From Psilocybe azurescens (lineage: Eukaryota; Basidiomycota; Agaricomycetes; Agaricales; Agrocybaceae): 34,844 bases of DNA. A program made the position numbers and the translations under genes. Below are positions 8,988-20,430 of the stretch, one piece after another. Location: contig JAJIRX010000778.1 of NCBI GenBank assembly GCA_023853785.1, forward strand, positions 1-34,844. Reading direction: 5' to 3'. The notes below the pieces were generated by a model. That model was not told the DNA's origin, did not search any database, and saw only the letters and a list, made by a program, of their open reading frames with translations. Positions within the stretch are counted from its first letter, which is position 1; each line of letters begins with the position of its first letter.

Positions 8988-10214
8988 TTAACGTCTACGG
9001 TCGATGGTGACATTTGCACTACGGCCCCTCAGACTTCCTTGTTGGGACTCGAAGTGCAAATTGGATATGTGTGTGATTGTTGGTTCAACCGTGTAGTTGG
9101 AGTTTGTGAGAGCAATTCTTGCCACAAGAACCGTGGAAGCCATTCCCTAACTGTGAGTTAGAAGGTCACGATCATCATACAAAGAAAACTTTAATACGTA
9201 CTGGTACAACAATCAGCACTGCATCCACAAAATATCCAGCTTGATACAAGGGAGATCCCACTAGGTTAAACGATGGAATGACAGCAAATACGGCGTCCAA
9301 GAGGAGAACGAATGAGTACACTGCGGCTGACTCAATCACTAATACCACAATATGTTTGAATAGTCTTTTCGAAGGTTGACCATTCAAACGAGCAACAGAA
9401 TATATTCTGTACCCGATAAGCAACGATGTAGTCACTGTGGTGGCCAGCGACACAAATACCAGAGCGCTTGTAAGGCTATTGAATAGGGCCGCACTCGTAT
9501 TGGCCCCGCTGGTTAAACGATGGGATAACCCTTCTAAGATTGTGGCTGTAACAAAGAGGCCTGCGAAAAACACTATCAGCTTGATAATGCGATGCTTGAT
9601 TTGTAAGAGTTACCGAATTCCGCAAGTAAAAGTATCAGTAAGACTGAAATTACTCGGAACGATCGACCCCAGACGTGGTAGCATCTCCATATCTATTGAC
9701 ACACCGATGAGAATGATGCGATAATCAATAATATTTACCAACCAGTAGTCCATCGGATGCAACGAACGAGGCATAGAATGGAACGTTGGCAAATACCCAT
9801 AGCCATTTCGGGCCTCCTTCCACTGTAGAGAAAAATGGACTCTCGTGTGTCTCCATTAGTCACGACATCTAAATCAATGGAGTACCACTGTACAACAAAT
9901 TGCACGAAGCAAAGGAGGTACAGAACTGAAATAGCCGAAAGGACGATGCGGCGATTCGCATGTGTGGCTTTATTGGAAGCTACAGGGCGTGTTTTTGCAT
10001 TGTTATTCCAAATAGAAGAAGAAAGCTCACAGTAAATGAACAATGTTCCAGCATATACCAAGGTATATATGCCTGACGTACGTGAATATGCTGTACTGAT
10101 CAACCGGCGAGGAAACTTACCCATCAAATAATTCAAAAGCATTGACGAATTGAGATTGCTGCTGATCTCCGCCTGTTGGAAATTTGTAGAGAATGGCTGG
10201 TCTGGTGTAGACAT
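8988..10214 (-). CDS. Multipass (probably 7-TM) integral membrane protein, basidiomycete-specific family
   Basis: About 330 residues in several exons. Exon 1 (10214 to about 10119) ends at MLLNYLMG before a GTAAGT donor. Later blocks include GIYTLVYAGTLFIY, the helix IVLSAISVLYLLCFVQFVVQW, then VFANVPFYASFVASDGLLV, RCYHVWGRSFRVISVLLILL, TSLLIGYRIYSVARLNG, HIVVLVIESAAVYSFVLLLD and a final exon with ASTVLVARIALTNS ending at 8988. Several strongly hydrophobic helices are visible. This matches a large family of uncharacterised Agaricomycete membrane proteins. A T-run (minus strand; bases 9831-9835) appears one base too long, shifting the frame. The splice after LLV is not fully resolved. It is convergent with the precursor gene; an export or sensing role is conceivable but unsupported. 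Its 5' end is duplicated at 11426-11608. Confidence 0.75.
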
Positions 10215-10993
10215 CAGGGAGACGTTGGAAAAACGCTTACTTCACAGACTCATTATATGCCAGTTAACATGAGATGCACGGTTTCAAGAAATTATGGCAT
10301 GACTTGCTAATAGAGCATTTTGCCTGCCTCCATATGATACTACTCTGAGTAAGTATACCGCGACATAAGCTCGATCGGCCAGCATCAGAAATAAATACTC
10401 TACACGTCACGACGGCGACATCAAGGTATTGGGATGGTCAACCATAATGAGACCTACAGCGAGCAACTGTCTTGCACAAAGTAGGCTTACACAGTCAGGT
10501 ACACAATGGGACCTAGGCGATGAAATCTCGATCACCATGTCATCGGTCCCGATGTTCTTTTACTGAGGCACAACAGGCACAAAATATATCGGAGCTATAG
10601 TGCATACGAAGAACATGCGTCAACGACGCAGAAAGGCTGAAAGAACCGCCTGCAAGCATAAGACAAGGACTTAGATGAGGTTATCAGGAAGATGGTTGAT
10701 AGGCACAATCCTAAACTCTCTAGTACATCCCGTACTTTGCCAAACAGGGAAGGAATTCGTCGCAAGGAGGCTACAGGTGAGGCGACTTAAACGTCGCGAG
10801 CGGTGTGCATTGAAATTTGGAATACGAGTTTCATAACAGCATGGATATGAGATCCTGCCCAGTCCGTATATGGGGAGACCACCAGAAAAAGTGCGGCGTT
10901 GCGACACTGTGAAAGAGACGAATTGTAAATTGCACGATATCGGATATGGTGATTTGAAGCGTGCAACAATTGGCTACGGCGTGAGCTTAAAGA
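10036..10993. repeat. Segmental duplication, copy A
   Basis: This block aligns collinearly with 11431-12349 over almost its full length with scattered substitutions and small indels. Shared landmarks include the membrane-protein exon 1 and its upstream region, the phrase ATCACCATGTCATCGGTCCC, and a 3' end at GGCTACGGCGTGAGCTTAAAGA. Outside exon 1 of the membrane-protein gene no protein is convincing; open frames near 10671-10969 look fortuitous. Confidence 0.85.
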
Positions 10994-11430
10994 GTAGAAG
11001 TCATATGCCAGAGGAAGGTACGATTACTTACGGAGCCGGATCCAAGATGATAGATCTGACGTGAGTGGAAAGACCATTCACATGAGTGTGAGTGGTACAA
11101 TAATGCGGCTTGAATGCGGCAGCTTTCTGACCAGCACAGCGGGCAAAGATGGACGTCGCGTGTTCAACGTCTAGTAGTATTACGGGTTAGAGTTAAATCG
11201 GAATTTGAATGTCGAACGTTGAGTTGTGCTACTCCGACGCCTATCCTCCCGCATGTCGTTGCCACCAGATTGCTACACTCACAGACAGACAAAAATGTCA
11301 AAGTTGTTGATTATCAAATTCTAAAAATAGCCAATTGGAAGCGATCGAGAAAGTTAAGTTGCCAAGTCTTCAACGAACCCATTCCGTGCGTCTGCAGTTT
11401 CTGGCGTCCACCGCCACGTCCATGTCTACG
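10994..11430. other. Spacer between duplicated segments, ending in a dispersed repeat
   Basis: About 435 bp not shared by the two duplicated segments. The last ~100 bp (11328-11428) match, in inverted orientation, a sequence just upstream of TYR1. The open frame through it has no recognisable domain and I do not call it a gene. Confidence 0.4.
11328..11428 (+). repeat. Dispersed ~105-bp repeat, copy 1
   Basis: Contains AATAGCCAATTGGA, then AACGAACCCATTCCGTGCGT and CTGGCGTCC followed by GCCACGTCCA. It matches 22612-22720 in reverse complement with small gaps. It abuts the left edge of segmental duplication copy B, so it may mark a transposon end or recombination junction. Confidence 0.65.
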
Positions 11431-11608
11431 TTAAAACAATCCCAGTATATGCCAAGGTGTATATGCCTGACGTACATGAATATGCTGTACTGATCAACCG
11501 ACGAGGAAATTTACCCATCAAATAATTCAAAAGCATTGACGAATTGAGATTGCTGCTGATCTCCGCCTGCTGGATATTTGTAGAGAATGGCAGGTCTGGT
11601 GTAGACAT
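11426..11608 (-). pseudogene. Truncated copy of the 7-TM protein gene (5' end only)
   Basis: Starts at 11608 with MSTPDLPFSTN and reproduces exon 1 through SSMLLNYLMG, then intron sequence and the beginning of exon 2 (GIYTLAYTG). It ends abruptly at the duplication boundary near 11430. The rest of the gene (the later helices) is absent. The donor has decayed from GTAAGT to GTAAAT. This is a by-product of the segmental duplication, not a functional gene. Confidence 0.8.
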
Positions 11609-12349
11609 TGGGAGACGTTGGATGAATGCTTACTGCACAGACTCATTATATGTCAGTTAAGCATGAGACACACGGTTTCAAGAAAATACGGTATGACTTG
11701 TTAATAGAGCATGGAGGTATACTACGATATCAGCTTAATCGGCCAGCATCGGAAATAAATACTCTACACGTCACGACGGACATGTCAGGGTCAAATTTGA
11801 GTAATGAGACTTATAGCGAGAAATCGGCCTCCCTGTCATATGCATAAAGTAGGCTTGCACAGTCAAGTACACAATGAGATCTCAAGAGATGAAATCTCGA
11901 TCACCATGTCATCGGTCCCGATGTTCTTTCACGCAGGCACAACAGGTACAAGACATATTTGAGCTGGAGTGAATACAAAGAACATGCGTTAGCGGCGCAG
12001 AAAAGGCTGAACGAGTCGCTTATCAAGGGAGAAATCACCGCAAGTATAAGGCAAGGATCTAGGTGAGGTTATCGCGAAGATGGTCGATCCAGTGCATCCC
12101 GTACTTTGCCGAACAGAGAAGACATTCATGGCAAGGGAAGCTACAGGTGGGGCGACTCAAATGTCGCGAGCGAGGTGCATTGAAATTTGAAATATGAGTT
12201 TTATAAACGCATAGATACGAGATCCTGCCAAGTCCGTATATGGGGAGACTACCAGAAATAGTACGGCGTTGGGGCGTTGTGAAAGAGACGAATTGCACAA
12301 TATGGTGATTTAAAGCTTGCAACAATTGGCTACGGCGTGAGCTTAAAGA
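11431..12349. repeat. Segmental duplication, copy B
   Basis: Partner of 10036-10993 in the same orientation, offset by about 1.39 kb. It is shorter by a few tens of bases through small deletions. The copies differ at many single sites, so the duplication is not recent. Confidence 0.85.
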
Positions 12350-13617
12350 TACCACCTGAAATAAACAAGTCATCGCCGAGTCATGATAGAAACACAGAAT
12401 CCCATGTGAGTATCGAAAAATGTGAGCATATGCGCATATAATTGAATCTGTCACATACTTTAGTTGGTACCGTTTCCGCTTCCAGTAACAAGTGCTCTCT
12501 TCATATGATTTATTTTGAAACTCTTGAAAACAAAAGAATAATGAGCATACGACATACCTGTTGGCAGTTGAAACAACAGTCACAGTGGCATTTGTGTCTA
12601 GAGAATGAGTAGAAATTGGCAACTCGGTAGGTTGAGATGCGGAGACGAGCCCCCTTTGTATGGTGGCAGGAGGAGGTCCAAAGAAAGGAAAGAGGGGCGA
12701 GCCGTGACATAGTGTAGAAATATGATCATGTGTTTGGGACATTTCGTGAGTTTACAATGCTCGATCAGAGTCTGATTTAAGTTGCAGTGAAGTCGATAGA
12801 ATGTTCTAAATCTCACAGAGTCCACAGTGGTAATTACATTGATCCGAGTAATATAATCAACTCAACGATGGCAGATACAAAAATGTATTTTTATTTTACA
12901 TCTGGCACGTGTGCAGAAACTGACAGATACACCCAGAATGGACCAGAGAATGTCCACCCAGATCAGAACGGGCCAGAACCGATTTTCACTGGGCTTCAAG
13001 TATCAAAAGCTTTTAACCAGTGGTCCACACAATAAATTAATTAATATTCGCTAAAAATGGAATTTTGTCCTTGTAAGCAGTATTTGTCATTGTATTTTCA
13101 CCCTCATCATTTTCACCGCATTTACTTACCGTATCGGTTTTGTATGAATCTTCTGGTTGTCAACACAAACACTTTGTACGTCTTCATGAACCTATAGCAT
13201 GAAAACCGAAATAATGGTCCGAAATCCGTGGGAAAAACGTCGGAGGCGTGCTTTTCAACGTCGTCTGAAGATGATCCCAACGTTTGGGACCATTTTACCA
13301 AGCCGTTTCCGGACAAGGAGCATTGTGATGTCCCGTGATGTCGGGATGATGACCGCTTTGTTCCGATAGTGTGATGCTTTGTGGCGCTGCGCACTGGGAA
13401 GAATTTTATTTTTGACGTGCACATCACTGTTGGATCGACATATCTTCTGGGTATGTGATGTACCACAGCTACTACCACTCCTCCTGTACCTTTTGCTCAG
13501 GCTTTTGAAAGTCAATCAAAACTCTTTCTTTCTCCCCACGAGGGACCCGGATGGACAACACACACGTACCGGACCACGTTACTAGCCATAACCCACCCTT
13601 GACCCTCCCGCCCCAAG
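12350..13617. other. Intergenic, no confident gene
   Basis: A minus-strand frame from 12742 down to about 12560 starts MSQTHDHIST and ends at a good-looking donor (CAACAG/GTATGT), but what follows cannot be spliced into a recognisable protein. The segment 13120-13617 lies upstream of the first NACHT copy and probably includes its promoter. No other feature was seen. Confidence 0.35.
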
Positions 13618-15573
13618 ATGTTCAGAAATTCTCATAACGTCTTGGTATCTGGTGGGTCATTTACATACCAAGACCAGCACCAGCACCACCATCATTACTC
13701 CAGCCCTCATTATTCAACACCAAAAGAGTGGTAAGTATGTCTCCTCGTTTCAACGGACAATGGTCGCCTATCAATTTATGCTCATAGCAATGGATCGGTT
13801 GATGGAAGCATCTTCACTTGGGGCGCTCCATAACTCGGGCGAGAGATTTGACCCACCCAAATGTCATCCAAATACTCGTATAGCGATCCTACAGAGACTC
13901 ACGGATTGGTTTATTCGAAAACTTGGATGGGAGACATTTGTTCTTTGGCAATATGGACCAGCAGGTGCAGGAAAATCTGCCATAGCCCAGACGTTCGCGG
14001 AGAAATGCTTCAGGGAAATGGCCTTCTCGCAAGTTTCTTTTTTCCAGATCAGATCCTAAACGAAACAACAAAAAGGCGCTCGTAGCGACGTTGGCTTATC
14101 AGGTTTCATTGCGCATACCTGAATCTCGAGCAATCATCGAGGCCGCCATCGATAAAGATCCAGCTATCTTTCAGCTCAATTTTGAAACGCAGTTCCAAAC
14201 TCTGATTGTAGACCGCCTTCTTCAGCTATCCGGTCTCTTTGTGTCTGGTGAACCTTTTCCCTGCCTAATTATCATTGATGGCCTAGACGAATGCAAAGGC
14301 TCGGAAATTCAGAGCACCATACTAAATACTATTTCAAATGCCCTCCAATATCAACGCTCGGCTCTTCCTTTAATGTTCCTCATTGCCAGCCGACCAGAGC
14401 ATCATCTGACTATTCCATATTCTAGCCCCTCTCTTAACAACTTAACTCTCCGACTGGCACTGGATGACACATATCAGCCAGAAGAGGATATCAGACTATA
14501 TTTGATAGACTCGTTTTACAAAATTCGAAATGCACACATCATGTGAGCTGATCTTCCAGATTCATGGCCTGCTGAGGAAGACATCGATAAATTGGTAACA
14601 AAATCATCAGGTCAGTTCATTTATGCAGCCACGGTGGTTCGATACGTATCTTCCCCTTGTCACAACCCTCATAATCGCCTGAAAGTCATTCATGGACTTC
14701 TTCCTGTCAATAACGATAAACCATACGCACAGCTTGATGCAGTATACATCAACGTCCTGTCCGGTGTGGAGGGCATCAAAGCAGCGTTGCGAGTGCTAGG
14801 GCTTTCTCTAGTCATGGGCAATGTGACCATCTATGATCTCAAGCAGTTCATGCACCTGAGCCCAGGCGCTATCCAGCTTCTGCTCATCGACCTACTTTTG
14901 GTTGTGGATGCTTCTAATAATATGGAACCTATCAAGTTGTTTCATGCGTCATTCAGTGACTTTTGTTTGACCCAACACGATCTCTTCAGTTCTATATTGA
15001 CCCCAGTAAAGTGTACGAGGAAGCAGCACGTCTCTGCCTGTCTCACATCAACTCGTTTTGGATATCAGGTAAATCTTCATGAAGTTCTACCTCCCCCGCA
15101 AGTTACTGGGTCTTGGCTCATTCCGAACACTGTATAGTTGCTGCCGGAGGCAATGCCTTTCCGGGAGCTTTCGACACAGATTTCGTGCAGCTTGTGTGCA
15201 CATCACTGTCTGGTCATCTTTGACAAGCAGGCCCTCTTCTGTATGACAACGCCAGTCTTCGCAAGGAGGTTCTCAACATGCCTTATGTTCACTTCTTGAA
15301 CGGCACAAAGAGATGGTTCTGGGATGATAAACCGTACTTCTCAACGTTCAGAATTAGTGATGCTTTGACGGAATTTCTCAGTTTTCTGCAAACTTCGGTG
15401 AGCTATCTCTATATCCAAACCAGCTTACATTGATGTCTATGAAGTCCTTCCGGGATACACAAGAGCTTTATCTTCACCATCGGGGTATCTGGGACCAACA
15501 AATGCACGAAGACCTCGCTTTGGTCCCCCAGAGCCCTGGTCTGGCTTTTGGACTGCCACCTGTGTCGGCGTGA
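13618..15573 (+). pseudogene. NACHT NTPase (STAND/NLR-like), copy 1, inactivated
   Basis: Corresponds to the intact-looking copy at 17066-19035. It starts with MFRNSHNVLVSGGSFTY, a His-rich stretch and an intron. Then come CHPNTRIAILQRLTDW, a Walker A (YGPAGAGKSAIAQ), LIIIDGLDECKG as Walker B, and FLIASRPEHHLTIP. The C-terminal part includes KSSGQFIYAATVVRY and ends SPGLAFGLPPVSA at 15573. Lesions are frame shifts near 14010 and in a T-run at 14038-14043, and an in-frame TGA at 14544-14546 where copy 2 has CGA (Arg). The nonsense change is a base substitution, so this copy is probably truly dead. Fungal NACHT proteins of this kind are linked to non-self recognition and cell death. Confidence 0.85.
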
Positions 15574-15589
15574 CACTCGAGCGTGTTGC

Positions 15590-16434
15590 CAGAGCGGTCT
15601 TTCTTCAGACTATTACGGCCCTACCACCTTCTTCATCTGCTTCTGGTCTTTTCTCTATGTTCCGATCAGTCTCTTCACTGCCGAGATATCTCACGACATG
15701 GTCTTTAATACGGTCACAACCTGGTTGCAAGAAGCTGATGGCCAATATATAGCCGATGAGCAATATTTAGCGTTTGTGACAGCTTTTCTAAACAATCCAT
15801 CTCGAGCTGGACCCCATGTTGTGAACCAGGCGACATACACTACGGCTGCAGAGTTTGCGGTTGCATTCGCGGTCAGGCCTTGAGATGAGAAAAAGTCAAG
15901 TGTAGGGAGCGATCGTGGCCAATGGGACCTCATCTGGGACGCTTTCGTATTCGCTTTATCAAGGGCCAGGCACTCGGATAACCTAGTCACCTTGCTCAGT
16001 CAACGGAGTCTAATTTTTCTCTAGGAAGGCCAGATGGAAATGTGCACGAAAGATTGCGGTCCATGTTTAACGCAGTCAGCGACTATTTGTTGAGGTGCAC
16101 AGGGTCTATTCCAGCAGGGTTCAACATAATCATCGACTGGACGCAATGGAAAGACGTTACATACAAGCTGAGATACTTGGATGATATAAAGTCAGACACG
16201 GTGTTTTATCTCGACGACTCCATCAACGGGACACGAGAGAATGCCGATACCAGTATAGTGGACCCTTATTTCGACGGTTCTATCAATGCTAGGTACGACT
16301 CAGACGTGCAGGGGCATGCAGAGTCAAAGTGTGCGGGCATGCGGGCGGGAATGCGGGCACGCATAGCTGGGGCGGCTGTGCGGGTAAGCACTTATACTAG
16401 GAGTGTGCTTCTGCCACGCAGGAGTACAAAGTAA
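15590..16434 (+). CDS. Small uncharacterised gene downstream of NACHT, copy 1
   Basis: I do not recognise the family. Conserved pieces with copy 2 (19040-19817) are LPPSSSAS, VPISLFTAE, DEQYLAFVTAFLNNPSRAGPHV, AAEFAVAFAV, WDAFVFALS, LRSMFNAVSDYLLRCTGSIPAG, IIDWT and VFYLDDSIN. The exon boundaries are uncertain; an intron with a CTAG acceptor near 16021-16024 probably precedes GRPDGNVHERLRSM. The coding potential is supported mainly because the same segments are preserved in both duplicates. It lies directly behind the NACHT stop codon on the same strand. Confidence 0.45.
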
Positions 16435-17065
16435 GGGCATGGCGAGGTGATTTTTCGGGGATTGTTTGGACGAGATTCTGGGCGTCTGGTAGGTCAGTAA
16501 TACGTTCTCTCAGGTGTTATATAAGATGCTTGCTGATCGTTTTCTCGTATAGACGAATGTAGGAATGTGTGATGGTGCGGTGTATGCTGTCTCGTGCTCA
16601 CCTGCGGGGCGCTATTCTATGTCTTTTACACCTTCCTTCTTCCCTTCCTGGCTACATATTCATCTTATTCCATACTGGTGCTCGTGCACTCTGGGTCATA
16701 GTGATGGTTACCGTTTTCCAAAAGGTACAGACTACGAGATCGACGCCATGGGCAATATGGGCGGGTCTGAGACGGCTGTGCTCGGTGATCTACTATAAAA
16801 GAGAGCATCATTCTGTTCGTTCTCTACCATCAGTTACTTATCCCCCCTCTTTATTAACGGCGGCTGTGATGATCCTAAAATACCAAACAAGCTGTGAAGC
16901 ACAGCCATAGTATCAGAACAACGTGAGCGTGGTGGTTGTACCACACCTTGGTAATGCCCCGTTCAACTACTCTAGTCCTAAAGTTGTCCTTTGGCGGTCA
17001 TCCTCTCCTACTGCCCACGAACTTGGCAATATACCCAAATCGTCTTCTCTCATATTTCCCGCACA
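16435..17065. other. Spacer between the two NACHT units
   Basis: About 630 bp. Open frames at 16565-16910 lack a recognisable domain and have no counterpart after copy 2, so I do not call a gene. It should contain the promoter of NACHT copy 2. Confidence 0.35.
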
Positions 17066-19035
17066 ATGTTCAAAAATACAAACAATATGCTAATATCTGG
17101 AGGGACGTTTACGGACCACCACCATGGTGCATCACTGGTCAGTATTCAGAACGCCGGGAAAAGTGGTACGTAGCGCACATCCTTGTCTCCGAAGGTACTT
17201 ACTATGCCTTTCATGATCACAGCAATAGAACGGTTGATGGAGGCTGCCTCTCTTGGGGCGTTTCATAACTCGGGCAAACGTTTTGACCCCCAAGTGCCAC
17301 CCAAACACTCGTACAGCCGTGCTTCAACGGCTCATGGACTGGTATATTGGGAGGTCGGATTGGACATGTTTGTTCTATGGCTATATGGTCCAGCAGGTGC
17401 AGGAAAATCGGCCATTGCCCAGACGTTTGCCGAACATTGCGCAACAATAAATGGCTTATTGGCCAGCTTCTTCTTCTCTAGGTCAGATCCAAGGCGAAAC
17501 AATGATAAAGCGTTAGTAGCAACATTGGCGTATCAGGTGTGGTTACGCATATCCGAATCTCGCCCAGTAATCCAAGCAGCTATCGACAATGATCCGGCTA
17601 TCTTTGAGCTCAATTTCGAAACACAATTCCAAACCCTGATTCTCGACACTCTTCTTCAGTTATCCGGCACCGGTCTCTTCACGTCTGAGAAATCTTTCCC
17701 CTATCTAATCATCATCGATGGCTTAGACGAATGCAAAGACTCGGACGTCCAGAACACCATTCTAAATACTATCTCGAATACACTTCAGCGTCATCGCACG
17801 ATTCTCCCCTTCAAGTATCTTATTGCCAGCCGACCAGAACATCATCTGACTATTCCATTTTGTGATGCCTCCCTTAACAGTCTAACTTTTCGTTTTGCGC
17901 TTGATGACACGTATCAGCCAGACGAGGACATAAAACTTTACTTGATAGACTCGTTTCGCAACATCAGGGAGAAACATATTATGCGATCTCATCTTCCGGA
18001 TTCGTGGCCATCTGATAAAGATATCGCCGTACTGGTCGCAAAATCATCTGGCCAGTTTATTTACGCAGCCACGGTAGTTCGATACCTGTCTTCCACACAG
18101 CACAACCCTCTCGATCGCCTCAAAGTCATTCAAGGCCTGCTTCCGGTCAACAACGATAGGCCATACGCTCAGCTCGACGCACTATATAGTAATATCCTGT
18201 CCGGTGTGGGAGATATCGAAGCAACGCTGCGAGTGCTAGGGGTTTATCTTGTGATGAACAAGATCAATTACCCCATGCGAACTTTGAGTGTTGAAAAGCT
18301 GGAGCAGTTCATGTTATTGGACCCAGGCGTTGTTCAACTTCTCCTCATCGACCTACCGTCGGTTGTGGATGTCTCAAATGAAAAGGCACCCGTCAAATTT
18401 CTGCACGCGTCCTTCAGTGACTTCCTCTTTGACTCAACGCGGTCTCTTCATTTTTTTATCAACCGTTGTAGAATGCACGAGGAAGTTGCCCGTCTATGTG
18501 TGACGCATGTCAACATGCTTTGGAGTATAGGTAAGACTATGGTATGACTCTCCCAGATAGCAGTGTACCTTGGCTCATCGCGAACATCATCTAGTTTCTA
18601 AAGGACACTATACTCAGTTTTCGGCCGATCCCCACTGGGAATTGTACTATGCGTACGGGTGGCTGGTCAGTCATCTTGAACAGGCAGGCCCTCTGCATGA
18701 CAATGTGACTCTTCGGGAGAAAATTTTCGACATTTTCTATGTCCAACTCTGGACTAATAAGAATCTGCGGAAGTCTAATTTTCTCAGGAATGCACCTCTT
18801 AGCTTCAAGTTTACCGAGGCTCTCGCAAAATTTTTGCATTTTCTGCAAGTGTCGGTCAGTCGTTGAGGATAACATATCTTTATTAGCCCTACTGACTCCT
18901 ATGAAGTCTTTTCGTGACCCCGAAGAGCTCTATCTCCACCATCGAAAAATCTGGGATCAACAAATGCGTGAGGACCTGGCATTAGTTCCCATGTCCCCTG
19001 GTCTAGCTTTTGGGCCGCCACCTGTGTCGGCATGA
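17066..19035 (+). CDS. NACHT NTPase (STAND/NLR-like), copy 2
   Basis: Predicted nucleotide-binding switch protein of the fungal NLR-like group. Exon 1 begins MFKNTNNMLISGGTFTD and ends at a GTACGT donor; exon 2 starts at a CACAG acceptor near 17222. It carries Walker A (YGPAGAGKSAIAQ, about 17383-17421), SFFFSRSDPRRN, Walker B (LIIIDGLDECKD) and YLIASRPEHHLTIP. It then has KSSGQFIYAATVVRY and FLHASFSDFLFDSTRS. Later exons carry LREKIFDIFYVQLW, SFKFTEALAKFLHFLQVS and SPGLAFGPPPVSA. A ~22-residue stretch between about 17287 and 17365 is out of the conserved frame (compare CHPNTRTAVLQRLMDWYIG in the alternative frame), bracketed by two compensating indels. No ankyrin, TPR or WD repeats are seen, so the C-terminal part is short. 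Confidence 0.8.
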
Positions 19036-19039
19036 ATCT

Positions 19040-19817
19040 TGAACGCGTGGTCAGAGATTTCAGGCTCGAGACACTTATGGCACTACCACCGTCGTCATCG
19101 GCATCTGACCGTGTTCTTTCTGTTCCAATCTCCTTCTTCACTGCGGATTTTTTTTGATGGGATGGCCTTCACTGTGATCACCAATTCCAGGGGGACGCTC
19201 AGAATCGACCAACAATATCTAGCGATAGTGACGCATTTTCTAACTGATCCGTCCCGAGCTGGACCACATGTTATATGTCAGCCGATATATATCATGGCTG
19301 CAGAGTACGCAATCGCATTCGCGGTCGGGGTTGGAATGAGAAGAAGACGGTCATTACTCCGTCATCATGGACACTCATTTGGGACGCTTTGACGTTCGTT
19401 TTATCCACGGCCGGCTACTCGAACAAGGTGGTGACTATGATCAGTAATCCAAATCTAACCTTCTTTCTAGGAAGACCGGAAAGCAATGTGCGCTTTAGGT
19501 TGCGATCTCTGTTTGAAGCAGTCAGGAATTATTTGTTGCGATGCACAGGCTCGATTCCAGCAGAGATCAAAATTACCATCGACTGGACATTGCAGTCCAG
19601 CGTTGGTGCGCCCGAGACCTCAGACTTGGATCCTATCCAGACAGACAGAGTGTTTTATCTAAATGCGTCTATCGTTTCTGAGAACAAGAGCGAGGGTGTG
19701 CAGGGGAATGCAAGGCCTAGGTGTGCGGGCCCACGAACACGTATAGTTGGAGCGTGCGGGCGGATAAGGGCTTATATTTGGAGGATGCTACCGTGCGGGC
19801 GTACAAGAGAAATATAA
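19040..19817 (+). CDS. Small uncharacterised gene downstream of NACHT, copy 2
   Basis: Duplicate of 15590-16434. Conserved blocks are LPPSSSAS, VPISFFTAD, QQYLAIVTHFLTDPSRAGPHV, AAEYAIAFAVG, LRSLFEAVRNYLLRCTGSIPAE, ITIDWT and VFYLNASI. A TTCTAG acceptor at about 19465-19470 probably starts the exon with GRPESNVRFRLRSLF. The family is unknown to me and exon boundaries are provisional. Its repeated association with a NACHT gene is the best clue to function. Confidence 0.45.
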
Positions 19818-19850
19818 TGGGGTAGAAGAAACGAGTAGTTTTCGACTAAA

Positions 19851-19960
19851 TACCACAGGATTCGTCATTGTAACACAACGTTTGTAATTACAATGTTCGA
19901 TTAAATAATTTACATACCACAGGGTTCATTTTGTAACACAACATTTATAATTACAAAGAG
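19851..19960 (+). repeat. Imperfect tandem repeat
   Basis: Two copies of a ~60-bp AT-rich unit beginning TACCACAGG, followed by TGTAACACAAC and TAATTACAA. A partial, more diverged third unit appears near 20253. It lies just after the duplicated pair and has no gene. Confidence 0.55.
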
Positions 19961-20039
19961 CAGTACATCGAAGTCGGGCGCTGTGATTCTGTCTCGGTGA
20001 CGACGTATCTATTGAAGATGTCGGGAGTAAATCCTTCTT

Positions 20040-20185
20040 ATTATTGCGGGCAAATCTAGCTATTTGCTGAGATGCACGGGCAGGGCACGATTCCGGCTGC
20101 AGGATACACAATCACCATCAATTGGGCAGTGTCTAAGGCATCTGAATCGGATGGAGGATATAGTAGATGTGACAGAGTAAGTATT
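20040..20185 (+). pseudogene. Third, relic copy of the downstream gene 3' end
   Basis: The run CTATTTGCTGAGATGCACGG, then GGCACGATTCCGGCTGCAGG and ACAATCACCATCAATTGGGC, matches the LLRCTGSIPA...ITIDW coding region found near 16083-16145 and 19531-19590. Only this piece remains and the frame is disrupted. It shows that the locus once held at least three units. Confidence 0.6.
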
Positions 20186-20430
20186 TCGTCTCGATGGATC
20201 TATTTGTACTGAGCACATCGCTATATCTTAGTTAACTTTAATGTACACACTGCACAGGGTTCGACTTTGTAACAGAAGATAATCTCCCATCTTTCACTTC
20301 ACCCGTTCGTACTAAGCAATTACAGCTGAAATTTAAAGCTATCGTGCATAGGTATTGTACCGCTTTAGATATTCTTAAGGTTTGTATTAAGCCCACCCCC
20401 AATGAATGAAAACAAAAACACACCTCTCCC

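Noticed and set aside
11114..11434. Plus-strand open frame of 106 residues
   Set aside because: Its 3' third is the dispersed repeat, also found in the opposite orientation at TYR1. No domain.
12059..12742. Minus-strand 227-residue open frame
   Set aside because: More than half overlaps segmental duplication B, whose partner copy lacks the frame. The first part ends at a good donor and one splice gives a short GSGNG-like motif, but no coherent protein could be built.
16565..16910. Open frames between the two NACHT units
   Set aside because: Not conserved after the second unit and no recognisable motif.
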